DNA from: Acanthaster planci | Taxonomy: Eukaryota > Echinodermata > Asteroidea > Valvatida > Acanthasteridae | Direction of reading: 5' to 3' | Assembly: GCF_001949145.1 (NCBI RefSeq) | Contig: NW_019091559.1 | Coordinates: 556,235 to 609,881 of the forward strand | Length of the DNA: 53,647 nt | Part shown: in pieces, positions 36,108-47,468 of the stretch | How the letters are laid out: each line of letters opens with the position of its first letter | How positions within the stretch are numbered: the stretch's first letter is position 1 | The notes under the pieces: generated by a model | Databases searched by the model: none | Told to the model about the DNA's origin: nothing | Seen by the model: only the letters and a program-made list of their open reading frames with translations | Made by a program: the position numbers and the translations under genes

Positions 36108-37594
36108 AAGACGACATGGTGGGACTGAATTGTAGCGGTCACGAGACCTACTGCGCGTGCACGCGAACTATTGCTGGCAAACTTATGCTGTAGCTAAGAC
36201 AGCTAACACATGGTCCTTCCGAGTCTTTGCCAGCTCCGCTGGAATACCCAAATCCACAGTTATTACAGTTATGGGGAACCATACAAATAGAGATATAAAA
36301 CCGTACTTTTCTTTAAAGAAAATTCTTGATACTGCTTATCGGTACATTTTAAGGTCTTGTAATTTAACGTTTATTAATTACTATAGTGAATTATTAATCG
36401 ACCAACGCTTTGGCAAATTGTCACTACAAATCATTCAACACGCGGTTTGTTATTGAGCTTACTACTAACTTGTCACTCTTCAACCTTTCCACAACTAGGA
36501 CTATATGCAGTGGGTTGGATAGAACACGGCAACAGCCCAGCCATGGTTTCCATGTCTCTAAATTAGTGGCCTTTTTATTTACAATGTGGTTATGTTCAAT
36601 GATAACAGTCATCACAGCCAGGGATAACTCTGTTAATTATATCGACATGTTTACTGTCATCTGCCGTGGTTTCATGAGTAGGTAGCACATTCAGGTCCTG
36701 TGATGTGAAACATTATTTATGTCTTTAACTACCAAACTTTAGCTATCTAACTCGTGTCTGCATTTTACCCTAAGACCTTGAACATGTATCTAATCCTGTA
36801 TAGCATAGGAGCGTCGAGTAGGTGTATTATTGATGACAAATTACATCGCCAATGTTTAAGATTCCCTTCTTTTGGTTTCGATGTACTATTCACCAACTCT
36901 TAATTTTCATTTTGTGCACAGCTCCAAAGGACTGAACTTCTTGTACTAACTAAATGTAGTCCTTTACCTTGATACATATCATGCTAAGTTCTACTTTCCA
37001 TTTCCATTTCCATTGAAGGAGTAAATGAAACCATTGTTAATACCCATTCTTTTAATCCTCCATTTCCACACCAATTACCCATAATAGCTAGCCAGCTGCC
37101 TGACCCATGGACGATTCCACCTCTCCAACGGATGTTCGTGCGTTGACCTCTTCGCCTCAGGCAGTTTCATGCTCAGCCTTGGCATCAGATCAGAGATACC
37201 TCGGCCAAGAATAGTACATCAGTGGCATGTCCCAATGTCGCTGGTGAGAAATGTCTGGATTCCTCATTGTATCACTCTCCAGACTTCTGTTTGTGCTAAG
37301 ACAGGTTTAAACTTCCTGAAATTAATTACGTGGTATCATTTGGAATGTTGGGTTTTTTACTACACTACTACAAAGAGACGCTTTGCACAGGATGTGCAAA
37401 TTTTCTTGTGATGATTACGGCCTGCATGGTAGTCGAAACATTTTGATCTCCATCCAGCAGCCCTAACTTTTGACTTACAGAGTAAATAAAAATGTTCATT
37501 TCCTTTTGATGTTAACAGGACAGCAGCCATGGAGCTGGGGTATAAGGAAAAGAATGTAACCCCAGGTGGCATCACTGACTTCTTGACCATGTAA
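36108..37594 (+). pseudogene. Inverted, decayed paralogue of the neighbouring proteinase K-type protease
   Basis: Four exon-like blocks appear in the right order on the plus strand. Block 36108-36268 matches exon 4, with LNCSGHETYCA for LDCTGHGTHCA and, after a frameshift, TYAVAKTANTWSFRVF for TYGVARNVTLWSVRVL. Block 36505-36680 matches exon 5 (MQWVG, stop, then frameshift, PAMVSMS, then ITVITARDNSVNY). Block 37101-37243 matches exon 6 (CVDLFASGSFMLSLGIR for [17 protein letters not shown]), with a deletion around the catalytic Ser. Block 37519-37594 matches exon 7 (AAMELGYKEKNVTPGGI, then a stop). Stops, frameshifts, a lost donor after block 4 (TT for GT) and an early end show it is dead. No match to exons 1-3 was found upstream. 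Confidence 0.85.
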
Positions 37595-40500
37595 AGCCGT
37601 AAATGATTGGATATAACCATAAAGTGCGGAGCCAAAGTCACCTAACCTCCTTCTCAGGATATAAAGATAAAGATTCAAATCACGCTGTACCTCCTCGGTG
37701 GACGTCTTCGGTCTAGATTCATTCGTCTGTCAGTTGCGTTAGTTTAGTCGAATTTCTAGTGCTACTCTGCTTCCATCCAACAAATGCTTTTTGGCCACTT
37801 TATCCAGTAGTGAAGAAATACCTCGACGCCCAGTTGAAATCGGTTCACTTTATCGACTTTTGAAGGTTTCAGATAAGTTCTCTTTTTTTTACCGCTAACA
37901 CCATGGAGTAATGGGCTCAATACTACTTATTTCAATTTTTCAATTTTGATTTTTAATTTCAGTTCTCAAAGTAGGGTATTCAATTTGTGTTTAGTTTTGT
38001 GACTTTTCTTGGTATGGTAGCTTCTCACTTTTGAGAAACGTCAAGATACTTTTAGATTCTGACTATCTTTGAATGTACTTTTAGTTTGTATTTTCTGAAA
38101 TAATTTTCTTTGGATATGTGTGGTTAACGTATTTGTCCACTATATGAAACAGCGAGCATAGTGAAAATAATTTCGAAAAAACAAACTTTACTGTTTCATT
38201 AAGTTCATGTCATTACCTGGCTACTCACGTAATACAGCCCCCTCCTTGTTTTTCGACTTCTGCTATCGACAGATCCAATCATCTTTGGTCGCTATGGCTT
38301 ACAGTGTGGCATAGATTACGAAGTGAAATGAATATAAAAAACCTTTCCTCTGTTAATTCACTGGTGCCCGGCGGGTTGGTGGTAGTTTCTTGGCACACAA
38401 CAGGAGTCGAAACCTCGTGCCGTTGACGCATTCGGCGGTATGCTCCATATATGGCGGGGCAGAAATTCCTCAACAGCGAACTCCAATAGGGGAGGCGAGG
38501 TTGTCATTTGGTTAGAATTTCTGACGTGTAGTTGAACCCCAAGAATGCTGAGCTATAATTGGATGATGCGAAAAGACGACACAGAGACATGCAATAATAT
38601 TTTGTATTCTGGTTGCAGTAAAATTGGGCGAAATCTAGCAATCCAGAAACTGCCCAGTGAATTCTATCATGGCGGATTTTAGACCAACAGTGAGATTAGC
38701 ATGCTAGGGGAACAGCTGGAACGAAGCATTTGTAGGAGCCATAACTTCAGCTAAGACAAGAGTGGTTAGCATTTCTTCAACCACATCTGCTGCATCAATT
38801 AACCCTTGTTGATTACTTTCCAAGGTAAGATTTTAGTCTCAAACACATATATTTCCTTCTCCTACTTGAAATCAGTACGGGAAAGTTCTGAAGAAGCTGA
38901 AAGATTTTTTTAAATTCCTTTAATATGCACTGTGAAGTAATTAAGCAATAGTGGACATTAAATGTCTGATTTAACATTGAAGTTCGTTTGTATGGTTTTC
39001 AGAATTTAATCGTACTTGGGTTTGTGATACTGAAGGTGAGAATTAACGCAGTCTGTTGAGATTCTTCCCTTTAATAACTTGGAGTTATTTTATTGAAATG
39101 AAACGGAACGGGAAGTAAGGTGTTATAAACACCTTAAACAATTGCTCTCTTGCGTCATTGAAAATGTTGCCAAACGGAGTAAAATTTGTGTTGTGATTTG
39201 GGTGCTGAATGTGGTGGCGATTCACTAGATGGTGCTATAAAATGACGTTAACAATTTTGAAAATGGTGATTTTGTGATAGAGGTTGTAATGGTGATTATT
39301 GGTAGCTGTCGCGTTAATGTTGAGTGCTGGGACAGTGGGGATAGTAGTTGTGATAAGATCACAGTGGTGATTATCGTATGAATGATAGCAATAAACAACT
39401 TGTATAATACAAAGTTTGACCCAGCACTATATACTGCCGTCTTAAAAGTTACTGGAATTTGGAATCGTGACGCACGATTGAAGCATTTGTGCAATGTGCT
39501 TCGATGACATCCGGGAACATCTTTCGACCTTCCTCGAGCTGCAAGCGAAAACATATGTGCCAAAAGAAGTGACGCATATCCATTTGATAAAGCCCTCCTT
39601 GTTACAACAGTACTTCATGCTGAACTCAAGTGCAAAATAATTAAAAGAAATAATGGATGTACAGCAGCAGAATGAGCTCATTCCAGTTTAAAGAACAGAA
39701 AAGAAAATTTTTTACCAGTTTCAGTTGTCTATAGAATCAATTATCTTCACGATTAGATCTTAAACTGCGATCCAAGACATATTTTATCAGCGTATCAGCC
39801 CTAAAAGCCGTACACTGGAATTTTTGTCATGACTGACTGTACGTCACAGATGTTTCTCTGTGGTATCTACGTGTATAGACCTCAGGTATACATGTATTTT
39901 TGTCCTTCAAATCCTTTAACAATGTAAGCACAAATGATTCGGTGCCATTGCCGTTATTGGTAAGGTCTTCATGTTGTTGCATTACACTTGTATTGTTATT
40001 TTAGAGGATCTCTTTCGTTCTAGACAGATTTAATTCCATGTTTTCCAAATCAGTAAAATGTTTTTATTTTGTTAGTCATAGTAGCCTTAGTGATAAAAAA
40101 TTAAATATCGATATTTTGAGGGGCCCTTGTTAAAATTAAATTAATTAGTGAATCCCGCTAAACAATATCAAGATCGCGGTAACAGATTTGTGGTGAGATT
40201 CACAAAAAAAACTTTCAATGGGAAAGGAAAATGGTTAAAATTTTAAAACATACTTAACCGAAGAGGCAAACGAATTTATGAAGCGCCATTTAATTTTTAA
40301 TTTTAAATAGGAGATTGTTTTTTTTAAAAAAGTTGATTCTAGTTGCTAGAAAGCTCCTAACACACTATAATGACCCAAGCTCATGATTATGACTGAAACA
40401 CCCTGTCCACAACGTCAGAAGACATTCCTGACATACCCTCACCAGGCTAGACATTGATTCATCGAGCATGCCGCCGTCAAGAATAGTCCAGTACTTGATT

Positions 40501-41277
40501 TTCATTTTCCTATATTTATAAGGGCCTACATTTTTTAAATGTTTGCGCGCCGTGACCTGGATCGAATTTAAATGGAGATTTTATTTTCACGGGCTTGACA
40601 GAAAGCATGGGTCATTCCTATTAAAAGGTTGTAAGATCATTATGTGTTGGCCTATAGGCCTACGGATACACGGGTTTGCGCTGTACACCTGAACATGTTT
40701 TCAGTTCTTTAATCATAAGTAAAATACCATTGGTCTCTGTCCTCTCGCCGAATCCCGCTTCGTGTGGCAAATTTTCTTTCTATATTTGACAATTTTTTAG
40801 GCTATAATTGATCGTTATGGTTATTAGGGTAATATTTGTTAATTTCTTAAGTAGGTGTTTGAGAATAACTTTTCATATATCTTGTGGATAATTGTGTACA
40901 GCTGATCAAAGATGAGTGTTGAAAGCGGCACCTAACAACTGGACTTTGTGATCTTATCCAATGCGTTTTATATGTAGTTAAAATGACTTGTATTCTTCAC
41001 TTATTATGCCAATTGGTTTGAACTTGTAACACACACACACACAGAGATAATGTGTTTAAAAGCGACGACAATTCTTACTGAATTTAAATGTCTAAGATTT
41101 CACCACGAATAAACCTCTGAATCCTTGTGTCTTACGTTTTTCGTTTGTATGACCTTTTTACTCTTAGATTATTGCAAGAATTTCATATTTTTCAGCAAAA
41201 TATGTAAAAAATTCACATTGATAGGTGTTATTCTTTACAATTTAATTATTATAGCGATTGTTTTTCTTCTCTTACAG
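37595..41277. other. Intergenic and probable first intron of the kelch-like gene
   Basis: No coding exon is seen. A plausible 5' untranslated exon of the kelch-like gene ends at 38824. Beyond it the sequence is AT-rich noncoding, with an (AC)n stretch near 41030 and a pyrimidine tract leading to the acceptor at 41277. Confidence 0.45.
38650..38824 (+). other. Candidate 5' noncoding exon of the kelch-like gene
   Basis: The block ends TTCCAAG followed by donor GTAAGA, and contains ATCATGGCGGATTTT, which resembles a YY1 site of the kind found near transcription starts. Its ATG opens only a 12-codon frame. The next strong acceptor downstream in the same direction is CTTACAG at 41271-41277, before the kelch CDS. 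Pairing the two is inference. Confidence 0.4.
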
Positions 41278-41359
41278 GTTGTGATTCGTGAATTGCTGGG
41301 AGCCTCCCTTCTTCCCAGATTAATTTCCTTCAAAGCTGGAAATTTAATTTAAAAATTGG

Positions 41360-43705
41360 ATGTCTATCCGCACACGTCGTTCCCCTGCCATGGACAACAA
41401 CAGACCCCGCAGCATGGACCCCAGCACCCTAGAGGCACTGGCGTCCTCTCTAAGAGATCTTAACGAGGACTATACCATGTCCTCGTACCGTCCAAGGATG
41501 GAACGCCGCTCACTGGCACGTGCTGACGCAGTTACGATTAACACGTCTTCTGCGACAGGTACACCCCCTGTCTCAACCACATCAGCCGATTCATCGTCCG
41601 GCACTGCCTCTCCGCTACCTTCCCGAGCTATGGCTGGTCTTGGACCCGTTACCTACACTGGACCATCATCAAACACTGCCGCTCAGTATGTAGTCAGTGG
41701 GTCTAGCAACTACGCCAACCCGTCCAGTACGTCTGGGCAGTATGTAGGAACGTCTTCTGGTTACTCCGGGTCGAATGCACCCTACAGTGCATCTACAGGG
41801 GTAAGCGCGTATGTCAGTTCCGATTCCCGTGCACGTGCGGCTTCACCGTACACCACCAGTCCTGCCACGGTGTATACGGTCAAGCCCGTACTTGAGAAGA
41901 AATCTTCACGAGATGGCAGCAATGCAGCCAAGACCATCTCTAGACAGAGTTCCCTGGGCAGTTTCCCGGATAAATACACGTTCAATGATGAAAAACAAGC
42001 ATCTACTCTCGTGTCTGGGTTGAAGGAGTTGTACAAGCAGAAACAGCTGGTCGATGTCGTTCTGTGCGTTGAAGACGAGGAGTTCCCTTGTCACCGATGT
42101 GTTCTGGCGTCCTCCAGTCCTTACTTTCATGCCATGTTCACCGCTGATTTGGTTGAGAGCAGACAGGAAAAGATCCGCATTGGTGTAGTGGATGCTATAT
42201 CTATGCGACTTATCTTGGACTATGCCTACACAGCCACTCTTGAGATCACCGAAGGAAATGTGCAAGGACTCATGTTGGCGGTGAATATGTTTCAGATGCA
42301 CAACTTGCGTGATGCTTGCGCACACTTCTTGGAACGACACGTGACGCTGTCCAACTGTATTGGGATCTACTTCTTTGCCGTAGCTCATGCCTGTATCAAG
42401 CTCGAAGGGCTCGCTATAGACATGATAAGCGAGAACTTCACAGAGGTCTGTAAAGAGGAAGAGTTCCTTCAGCTCAGCAAAGAGCGCTTGATCGATCTTC
42501 TGGTTCGAGATGACCTCAACGTTGACCAAGAAGAGACCGTGTATGAAGCAGCCATCGCATGGGTTAGAGATGATCTTGAAAACCGTCGAGCTGATCTGTA
42601 TGATGTACTTAGCAACGTACGATTCGCTCTCATAAGTCCCTACTACATCCATGATGTTGTTGAGAGAGATCGCCTCATCGTTCATAACAAGTCGGTGCAA
42701 CACCTTGTGGACGCAGCTTTGCAGTACCACGTGCTGAGGGACAGGCGTCAAGACTTGGACCTCACCAAGCTAAATATTAACCCCAGGAAAGGGATGCCAA
42801 TCAAGGACATGTTTGTCTTCCTGACGCATCACACAGAAGCTATTCCTGAGACCTGGACCACAGATCTCTACCGAATCAAGCCCCTACCTGATATGATCGA
42901 GCACGCTGAGTGCGTTGTCTCTGGTGAAAACAACCTGTTTGTGGCCGGACGATCGCCGCAAGAGTTCACCGGTCGACGGTTTGCTCAGCGTCGTGGCGGG
43001 CTATTCCAATACGACCACTTTGACAAAAAGTGGTTACCGCGAGGAACCATGAACGTTCCTCGTAATTATTTCAGTATGGCTGTGTTGGATGGTATGATCT
43101 ATGTCACGGGAGGTGTCAGTAACGATGTGGTACAGGAGAGCGTAGAGTGCTATAACACTAACACCAACATCTGGCGTAATGTCACACCAATGCTTCAAGC
43201 AGCCAAGAGTCATTGTTTAGCTACGGTAGGTGGTAAGCTGTACGTCATTGGAGGTGAGACCAACGAGTCAATCCTGGACACGGTCCAGTGCTACAACCCA
43301 CGGTTTGATACATGGAACTATATGACCAGCATGACCCTGCCTCGTACCAGCGCTGGTGTCGCCGTCCTGAATAGAGAGATATACGTGTTGGGAGGCAGCG
43401 TGGCTCTTGGGGAGAAGCAACCAGAGAACATGCTCAAGTCGGTGGAGATCTTTCATCCTGATCGTAACGAGTGGCGATTTGGTCCAGAGCTTCCGGAGGG
43501 AAAGGTCAACTACGGGGCGGTGACACATAACGGGAAGCTGTACGTATTCGGTGGCGACACTGGGGAGGAGGCAGCGGGAGTGGTACATAGCAAGGTTTAT
43601 CGCCTGGACATCGACAACTTCGTTTGGGTTGAAGACAAAAGTGGCTGGCCAAACTTACAACCGCCGTTCTATTGCGTAATGGCACGATTGAATAAAAACA
43701 TGTAG
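41360..43705 (+). CDS. BTB-BACK-kelch protein (kelch-like), probable CUL3 adaptor
   Basis: An uninterrupted 781-codon frame. An in-frame TAA 15 bases upstream limits the start to this ATG or the one 30 bases later. Residues 1-205 are low-complexity, rich in Ser, Thr, Ala, Tyr and Gly, and probably disordered. The BTB domain (about 215-320) has LVDVVLCVEDEEFPCHRCVL and SSPYFHAMFTADLVESRQ. The BACK domain (about 330-435) begins SNCIGIYFFAVAHACIKLEG, includes the 3-box region, and has AIAWVRDDLENRRADL. Kelch repeats start around 522 and recur at NLFVAGR, MIYVTGG, KLYVIGG, EIYVLGG and KLYVFGG; the last blade is KVYRLDIDNFVWV. Proteins of this build bind CUL3 through BTB-BACK and substrate through kelch. 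The intronless CDS follows a 3' splice acceptor at 41277, so only the 5' UTR seems spliced. I cannot assign a specific KLHL number. Confidence 0.93.
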   Translation: MSIRTRRSPAMDNNRPRSMDPSTLEALASSLRDLNEDYTMSSYRPRMERRSLARADAVTINTSSATGTPPVSTTSADSSSGTASPLPSRAMAGLGPVTYTGPSSNTAAQYVVSGSSNYANPSSTSGQYVGTSSGYSGSNAPYSASTGVSAYVSSDSRARAASPYTTSPATVYTVKPVLEKKSSRDGSNAAKTISRQSSLGSFPDKYTFNDEKQASTLVSGLKELYKQKQLVDVVLCVEDEEFPCHRCVLASSSPYFHAMFTADLVESRQEKIRIGVVDAISMRLILDYAYTATLEITEGNVQGLMLAVNMFQMHNLRDACAHFLERHVTLSNCIGIYFFAVAHACIKLEGLAIDMISENFTEVCKEEEFLQLSKERLIDLLVRDDLNVDQEETVYEAAIAWVRDDLENRRADLYDVLSNVRFALISPYYIHDVVERDRLIVHNKSVQHLVDAALQYHVLRDRRQDLDLTKLNINPRKGMPIKDMFVFLTHHTEAIPETWTTDLYRIKPLPDMIEHAECVVSGENNLFVAGRSPQEFTGRRFAQRRGGLFQYDHFDKKWLPRGTMNVPRNYFSMAVLDGMIYVTGGVSNDVVQESVECYNTNTNIWRNVTPMLQAAKSHCLATVGGKLYVIGGETNESILDTVQCYNPRFDTWNYMTSMTLPRTSAGVAVLNREIYVLGGSVALGEKQPENMLKSVEIFHPDRNEWRFGPELPEGKVNYGAVTHNGKLYVFGGDTGEEAAGVVHSKVYRLDIDNFVWVEDKSGWPNLQPPFYCVMARLNKNM

Positions 43706-44625
43706 GCTACTAACAGAAGTTAATTAAGCACTTCACTCATGATGTCAGTGAAGATCCTTGGGTCAATGGTTTTAGTCAATCAGCGGAATTCCACGGGGAA
43801 TTAAAAGCCGAGTTGACCACGCGGTTACGAAGTAGGTAATCACGAAGTAAGCACTAATGAAAGAACGTTCGTAAGGTCACGTGCATGTTTGTAAAATTGG
43901 TCAGATGATTTGCACAGTTGCACATAGTATGACGTCATGAGTGAAGTCAGTATTTAATTCTCATTCGAAGCATGTTTTCTTCTATCACACGCTCCTCTGC
44001 ATGCAGAAATTTAGTGTGAGTCTTTGAAATACCCCCAAACATCGAAAATGATAAAGTAATTCAAAAAGGTGTACAAAACGTGCAGGTGGTATCCCTCAGG
44101 CGTTGTGAGGTGCCAAGGGGATTTTTAAGTGGGGAAGATAAAAAAATCAAATCTGAAATGCCTAAACATAGACTCCATCCGCCGTTGGCTGTATGTCAGT
44201 CTGCTATCGTTGAATTCTGAGTCCCCTGAAAACAGACCCCCTCCCCTTTCTGACGACGCCCATGTCTAATATGGGTACCCCAATGTCGTTTGGACAAGTC
44301 CGTCATTGCTTTGAAGCACTCCCAATTGTTTTAAAACACTGACTTGCTGGTTATCCTTATAAACTCTTCATTGAAATGAGGTAAACGATTAGACATGTAT
44401 TAGCTTGGTGGTGAGTGTCCCTATAAAGCGACATTCAATTCAGTCAAGACACGGGTTAAATTAGCTAATCTTCGTATGAAAAAGTACTGTCTCAATTCCA
44501 AAGGCCTTATGCATGTAATATCAACCGCAATGTCCGAGCTCTCTGTCACCTAAGTAGGCTATAATATAATATCTTATTAAAAATAACGCCTCAAGCAAGG
44601 TGCATAACTGCCCCGTGCATGCATC

Positions 44626-44628
<3 letters not shown>

Positions 44629-44675
<47 letters not shown>
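44629..44675. repeat. (TA)n microsatellite
   Basis: About 23 uninterrupted TA dinucleotides. Confidence 0.98.
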
Positions 44676-44677
<2 letters not shown>

Positions 44678-46164
44678 ACTGTAAATCCTGGAAGTCTCTC
44701 ACATTTCATTTCTACCAACCCTTCTCAAGATTTCTTAGTCATGTTGTCTTTGATCGGTCTTTACGAAGTGTCTTCCTTTTGGCATTGACGATAGGCAGAA
44801 GGATCATTTAATTTGGTACCGGTACGTAAATTTCGGCTGTTAAGATCTCGGCTGTTCCAAAATTGCGGGACGTGTCATCTCAACGTGCATACTTTGAGAT
44901 GTCGACGCCCAGTATTAATGAAATGAGGCAAAGTCTTAGCGACGTAAGTGTTGTTCTGTAATGTATTGGATTTGTAATTATTTGATATTAATAAAAACTT
45001 CTTGTGACTTGGTTCTTTGCATACCAATAGAAGTTATGCACAGCAGCCATCTTCTCGGGCAGTGCTTTTGTTGGGGGGATAGGCACAAAAGGTCGACTCG
45101 TGTGTATCCCTACAGGCGCGAACCCGGGGGGGGGTAGGGGATCTAACAAAAAAAGAATTCACCAATATCAATGGAATGAATAACGTTTCATCATTACTTC
45201 TGTTCGTCCACAAAAATAAGACAATAGGTAAATCTCTGGCCTGACACCCCCTCCCCAAATTTCTGCCCTATGGAACAAAGACACTGACCAGGAAGATAGC
45301 TGCCGTGCACAGCCTCTTATCTGAGGTTCGTAATGAATTGTTAACACCTGTATAGAGTCTAGATTGAACCAATCGTCACTGTTTTTGCGTCGTCAATATT
45401 ATGACATACTGCACTTCAACTCTAAGGTTGTGTTCAAAACAAAATACTCAAGACAAAAATTAACGATGCGCACAGCAACTCAACCAAATTGATGGGAAAA
45501 TCTTCATAAAAAGAACAACAAAATTATTCAACAACATCATCATTTAAGAATATTGAAGACTTTCCATATCAGAACCTCAAGAGGTTGATTTACGTAAAAG
45601 GGACATTCCATGACAAATGTACAACCGGGATTGTGGAATTGAGGCCTCATGGAATAAGACCTTGAAAATCAAAAAGAAAATTTGGTTTCAGACTAAAATG
45701 AATCACAAGGAAAAGTTGATATATTAAATTCAAAGCTTTATTTAATTCAAGTATTTACATTATGAATTTTAAACATAAAGTACACCTTTGTGCATGTCTC
45801 TTTACTGAAAATTATTCTATAAATTAGTTCAGATACTATTAAACAAATGTGTAGACATTTTATTTGATAGCTTACATACATTGTTGGCTGTAATAAAGAT
45901 ATTGTGGCATGGAATCAGACGAATTTAATCGAAATGTTTATTTTTTCTCCTCTCACTGAAAATTACCGTATTTGGCTTCTTTTTAATAACTGCAGATTCC
46001 TGGAAATTCATCAATATTATGAGATTTTCCATCCGATTGCGTCTAATAAATTCGTAACCATATCAAATTCATGACCATGTGCAAATAAATTTGATGAAGT
46101 ATTTGGTATCAGGTTCGTAAGTGTGACGTCACTTCATGCTAAACCACGCCCACTGCAGATAGAG

Positions 46165-46470
46165 AACTTTATACACGGAACCGTAGAACCAAGAGTTAAC
46201 GCGCAACTTAAGGGTTCATCCAATGGGAGCCTGTCATCAGTGGTGTGGTGAATGCTCATGTATGACGAAGTCACTTGCGAACCGGATAGGTCACTGTACG
46301 TTGTCAAGTTCAAAGTGTATCCCACTATGATTTTCCTTTTTAAAAATAGTTTTCGTTTGTTTGTGTATTTTCAGTTTTATTTTGAGGTGTATAAACAACG
46401 GTGGATTTGATGGATAAGTTTTTCCTATTCCATGAGAGCAAAGATGTGCGCTGAAATCGTGGCACAGGGT
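46165..46470. repeat. Dispersed repeat, copy B (partner at 510-890)
   Basis: It shares with copy A, in order, GTTAACGCGCAACTT, TCCAATGGGAGCCTG, TGACGAAGTCAC, the GGATAGG block and GATGTGCGCTGAAAT. Both copies are in the same orientation. Confidence 0.55.
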
Positions 46471-46910
46471 TTCTCTTTGCTGATAGTTGTGCACATGAGT
46501 GAGGTTCTCATCTAAATCGTCCAACAAAGACAAATAGATCTGTTTTCGGAAAAGGAGGAAACAGTTGAGGTGTCAGAAAAAGCCTGAAATGCGGACCAAA
46601 ACGAATTTCGAATGGCAAGAGAGTTGGAATACGACAACTCTTGATGTTGTGGAATTCGTAAGTTACCGGGAGACTGATTTTTAGATACTGCACCTTATGT
46701 GTTGTTCCTTTAATATCCTTTCATTTCTTCCTTTCATTTAGAAATATGCGTGAAATTCTCATTTTTTTGATTCCGCTTCGTGTTTATAGTGACATGCATA
46801 GTCAACTACATCCGTTATTCTGCTCGAGGGTCCAGTCCGAGAGCGTTTGATACGTCTCTAAGATAAGAGCATCTCGAATAGGATGTTTGCTTGGCATTTG
46901 ATTCCTTCCT

Positions 46911-47468
46911 TTGAGATATGACATGCTTTTCACTGAAACTCAGGCAAAAGAATTTGAGAAAATATGTGTAAGCCTACTGCAGTTAAAAATAGAGGATTTT
47001 TCATTTTTGTGTGCAAAGTGTGTTGAAATGTCAAGCCTCGTCCATCAGAAGATTATATCTTTTTTGATAATTGATCCCAATGAAAGAACGGAACAATGCA
47101 TGTTACTATATATTCAAAGCAGAAAAACCTGGCTTATACTGTACGATAATCATTCTGAGACTGTACAAATCGAAACACGATTGAAAATATCTATTGCCAG
47201 AACTGAGAAAAGGAATCGGCTCCTGTGTATCGTATGGTTTGAGAAATCGAATGGCCTTACTGTAGAAGAAAAGTGTGTTGCAATTTATTGTGACATTCTC
47301 TGTAGTTTGTTACAAAATTCACAGGAAGATAATCATGTATATACCAGTTTGTGGGTTAAAACTCATGAAATTGCACATCAAAACACCCCTTCCAAAGATC
47401 AGGTTTCTAATCTTAGTTTGCTTCACATGTGCTTCGCTCATCCCAATTATTATGATCAAAATCGTTGA
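46911..47468 (+). CDS. Hypothetical protein, orphan single-exon ORF
   Basis: A 185-codon frame from ATG 46911 with ordinary amino-acid composition. It has no low complexity and several predicted strand-like hydrophobic stretches (CMLLYIQSRKTWLILYD, RLLCIVWFEKSNGLTVEE). The stop codon runs directly into AATAAA (TGAATAAA), which would serve as a polyadenylation signal. I do not recognise a family and see no signal peptide or membrane segment. It could be a small gene, the last exon of a larger gene whose earlier exons I cannot see, or a fragment of a mobile element. Neighbouring DNA shows no terminal repeats. Confidence 0.4.
   Translation: MRYDMLFTETQAKEFEKICVSLLQLKIEDFSFLCAKCVEMSSLVHQKIISFLIIDPNERTEQCMLLYIQSRKTWLILYDNHSETVQIETRLKISIARTEKRNRLLCIVWFEKSNGLTVEEKCVAIYCDILCSLLQNSQEDNHVYTSLWVKTHEIAHQNTPSKDQVSNLSLLHMCFAHPNYYDQNR

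Larger units (their letters stand above)
43706..46910. other. Kelch 3' UTR and intergenic DNA
   Basis: No convincing exon. A plus-strand AATAAA at 44990-44995 followed by a T/G-rich stretch is a candidate polyadenylation site for the kelch gene, which would give a 1.3-kb 3' UTR. It also holds a (TA)n microsatellite and copy B of a dispersed repeat. Confidence 0.45.

Noticed and set aside
41906-42751. 281-codon open frame antisense to the kelch CDS
   Set aside because: It lies wholly opposite a clear BTB-BACK coding region and has no family resemblance; codon bias of the real gene explains it.
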